Positions 14,723 through 15,984 of a stretch of 15,984 nucleotides of DNA are shown one piece after another. The notes under the pieces are model-generated. The model was not told where the DNA came from and did no database searches. It saw only the letters and a program-made list of their open reading frames with translations. Source of the stretch: Dehalococcoidia bacterium LH_S1 (GTDB lineage Bacteria > Chloroflexota > Dehalococcoidia > SZUA-161 > SpSt-899); contig JAGXOF010000013.1 in NCBI GenBank assembly GCA_023660035.1, positions 1 to 15,984 on the forward strand. Direction: 5' to 3'. The position numbers and the translations under genes were made by a program. Every line of letters begins with the position of its first letter. Positions within the stretch are counted from its first letter, which is position 1.

Positions 14723-15490
14723 ATGGAAAAAGTTCTCGGTCTTACTGTTTATCTATTTGATAAGGAGGCAAGCTTAGAAAACATAAAAGGCCCTCGTCTT
14801 ATCGTAGTCAGTGGCAGAATAGCTTATCATTTATCCCCAGAACTTGATGAAAAAGTTAAAAATGACGAAATACAGGCTGAGTTTTTACCTGATATAGATT
14901 ATAGGGAATGGTGTAGGGGGAGAGATATAATCTTAATCGAAAGGCCCCCTAACTCCAATGAGATTAAGAATTTAGTCTTAAGTGGTTATGCTACAGCAAA
15001 TGTTATTTTTGACATAAAAGATAGACTCAAGAGAATTGAAGAAGCTCCTAAAGTTGAGTATTCGCAGATATTCTTTGAGGGCGGGCTAAAAGCTTTGCGA
15101 GAAAGATTAGAGGAGGAAATTAAGCGCCCATATCAAAAATTGGAACCCTTATTAGGTCTCCTTAAATTAGGCGAGGAAAAGGGCTTTTCCAATTTGGATG
15201 AAAATTGGGCTAAAGCCGTTCTTTCAATTATTCTCCTTGAATCTATTGTTCGAAGAAAAGTAGAAGAGCTTGGGGAAAAACCCTCGGGAAATCTGGCAGA
15301 AGCAGCTAATGAACTTCAACGACTTCTTAAAGAAAAAGAAGGGAAGGATTTTCCTTTGTCTCAGGTTAGAGGTTGGTTAACTGGAGGCAGGGCTATACCG
15401 ATTCATGCTATTCACCAACATCCTATTAATGAGAAAGATGCCAGTGATATCTATAAGTTTACCAAAAGTTTATTAGAACTTCTTTGGTGA
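14723..15490 (+). CDS. Protein with a candidate C-terminal HEPN domain
   Basis: A 255-residue soluble protein. Residues 1-105 are an unrecognised alpha/beta domain (GLTVYLF, PRLIVVSGR, RDIILIERPP, IKNLVLSGYATANVIFDIKD). Residues 155-255 are helical and end RGWLTGGRAIPIHAIHQHP followed by the helix EKDASDIYKFTKSLLELLW. HEPN ribonucleases carry an R-x4-6-H motif just before their last helix; R223-x4-H228 fits, as does the acidic 'HP-x-x-EKDA' turn. This is a pattern-based inference; loss of the usual polar residue before Arg (Gly here) weakens it. I start at the ATG 14723, with GGGAGG 12 nt upstream; the ATG at 14666 would overlap the preceding gene and has no SD. It is followed after 7 nt by a small membrane protein, suggesting a pair. 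Confidence 0.55.
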   Translation: MEKVLGLTVYLFDKEASLENIKGPRLIVVSGRIAYHLSPELDEKVKNDEIQAEFLPDIDYREWCRGRDIILIERPPNSNEIKNLVLSGYATANVIFDIKDRLKRIEEAPKVEYSQIFFEGGLKALRERLEEEIKRPYQKLEPLLGLLKLGEEKGFSNLDENWAKAVLSIILLESIVRRKVEELGEKPSGNLAEAANELQRLLKEKEGKDFPLSQVRGWLTGGRAIPIHAIHQHPINEKDASDIYKFTKSLLELLW

Positions 15491-15497
15491 AAATTCC

Positions 15498-15773
15498 TTG
15501 ATCAGAAAATTTATCGCTAAACATCGCCTCATTAGTACACTTAATTTCATAATCGTGCCTCCTACCATAGCAGGATTAATAACTCGGATACTTGACCTAC
15601 AAAAATCAATAATTGTAGCTGCTTTGATTGGTACGCTTGCTCCAAGCATTTATTATGCCTACATTGAGATATATAGGCCCCCTTCAATTATTGATGTAGA
15701 ATCCCGTTTTGCAATTGCCCCGCTTTATTTTTTCCCCATATTGCAAGGCCTACAATCTTCCTTTGCTTAGCCC
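15498..15773 (+). CDS. Small membrane protein, two predicted helices
   Basis: A 90-residue protein read from a TTG at 15498. Two hydrophobic stretches, LISTLNFIIVPPTIAGLITRIL and SIIVAALIGTLAPSIYYAYIEIY, are separated by a short polar loop and probably form a membrane hairpin. The N-terminus is basic (IRKFIAKHR), which would favour a cytoplasmic position. No SD is visible before the TTG, so translation may depend on coupling to the HEPN-like gene ending 7 nt earlier. No family is recognised. Its placement suggests a partner or anchor for that protein. Confidence 0.5.
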
Positions 15774-15802
15774 ATCTTTACCATTTCCGTGCTCGGGCAC
15801 TA

Positions 15803-15813
15803 CCCCCCCCCCC
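15803..15813. repeat. Homopolymer of eleven C (G on the minus strand)
   Basis: An uninterrupted run of 11 C lies between the membrane-protein gene and the 3' end of the minus-strand gene at the right edge. Such tracts are prone to slippage and can act as phase-variable switches when placed in promoters or coding starts. Here the run sits downstream of both genes, so it may be only a mutational hotspot or a sequencing-sensitive spot. Confidence 0.8.
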
Positions 15814-15853
15814 GCACACCAGGCATGGCTTTGGCCATAATTGATATTGAGCA

Positions 15854-15984
15854 CTATAGTAAGCACTCAACGCCGAAATTAGCCACAATCGAAGCTTTAA
15901 GACCTTCAGCAAGTTTTGGATCCGGGGGGAGATCAACCCAGAAATCACCGAGTGGATCTACCCCGGCAAGTAGCTTGTACCATT
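15854..15984 (-). CDS. 3' end of an unknown gene (runs off the window)
   Basis: From the right edge the minus strand is open for 42 codons, reading WYKLLAGVDPLGDFWVDLPP, then DPKLAEGLKASIVANFGVECLL, to a TAG at 15854-15856. Composition and codon use look protein-like: hydrophobic and charged residues alternate, and the other two frames are broken by stops. The family is not recognised. It converges on the membrane-protein gene with about 80 nt between them. Confidence 0.4.
   Translation of the reverse strand, partial: WYKLLAGVDPLGDFWVDLPPDPKLAEGLKASIVANFGVECLL

Noticed and set aside
14471..15797. Cluster of CYCGRG sites (14471, 14594, 14694, 15283, 15792) contrasting with none noticed inside the AvaI-like R-M genes
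   Set aside because: The count was by eye and the region is too short to claim site avoidance.
1..15984. tRNA, rRNA and CRISPR features
   Set aside because: No tRNA-like T-arm in the right setting, no rRNA text and no regularly spaced direct repeats were seen; a tRNA scan would settle this.

Overview
The window looks like bacterial chromosome or plasmid DNA rich in mobile and defence genes. Shine-Dalgarno (SD) sites are strong (GGAGG types), and ATG, GTG and TTG starts all occur. One lipoprotein has a lipobox signal, and a decayed monoacylglycerol-lipase remnant is present. The style of the lipoprotein, lipase and resolvase suggests Chloroflexota (Dehalococcoidia-like), but this is only an impression. 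Base composition changes sharply between genes (for example a very AT-rich RloC-like gene next to a GC-richer resolvase), as expected for pieces acquired at different times.

Layout. 1-640 (minus): the start of a small unknown gene, preceded by a decayed gene. 645-4732 (minus): an RloC/PrrC-like AAA_13 ATPase (candidate anticodon nuclease), an MvaI/BcnI-family restriction endonuclease and its SPPF-type methyltransferase. 4760-7609 (minus): a plasmid-like module of a serine resolvase, a primase-polymerase, a possible 57-residue protein and a ribbon-helix-helix-like protein with its own promoter and a likely operator. 7807-8844 (minus): a lipoprotein whose leader can fold to hide its own ribosome binding site. 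9138-10415 (minus): a HerA/Zot-like P-loop ATPase with a C-terminal helix-turn-helix, headed by an iteron-like array of GTTNAACG repeats. 10786-13357: a second type II restriction-modification system. A MerR-type helix-turn-helix protein is translationally coupled to a TSPPY methyltransferase on the plus strand, and an AvaI/BsoBI-family endonuclease converges on it from the minus strand with overlapping 3' ends. 13358-14289: mostly non-coding, with a lipase pseudogene. 14290-15770 (plus): a secreted small protein, a candidate HEPN-domain protein and a small membrane protein. 15854 to the end (minus): the 3' end of an unknown gene.

How the genes fit together. Two complete type II R-M systems with different predicted specificities (CCNGG-like and CYCGRG) flank a replication/recombination module. 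A tRNA-cutting backup effector (RloC-like) sits just downstream of the first system. A possible second RNase-type effector (HEPN plus a membrane protein) lies beyond the second. The best candidates for something undescribed are the HEPN/membrane pair, the iteron-headed ATPase with a helix-turn-helix, the MerR-type controller of an AvaI-like R-M system, and the self-sequestering leader of the lipoprotein mRNA.
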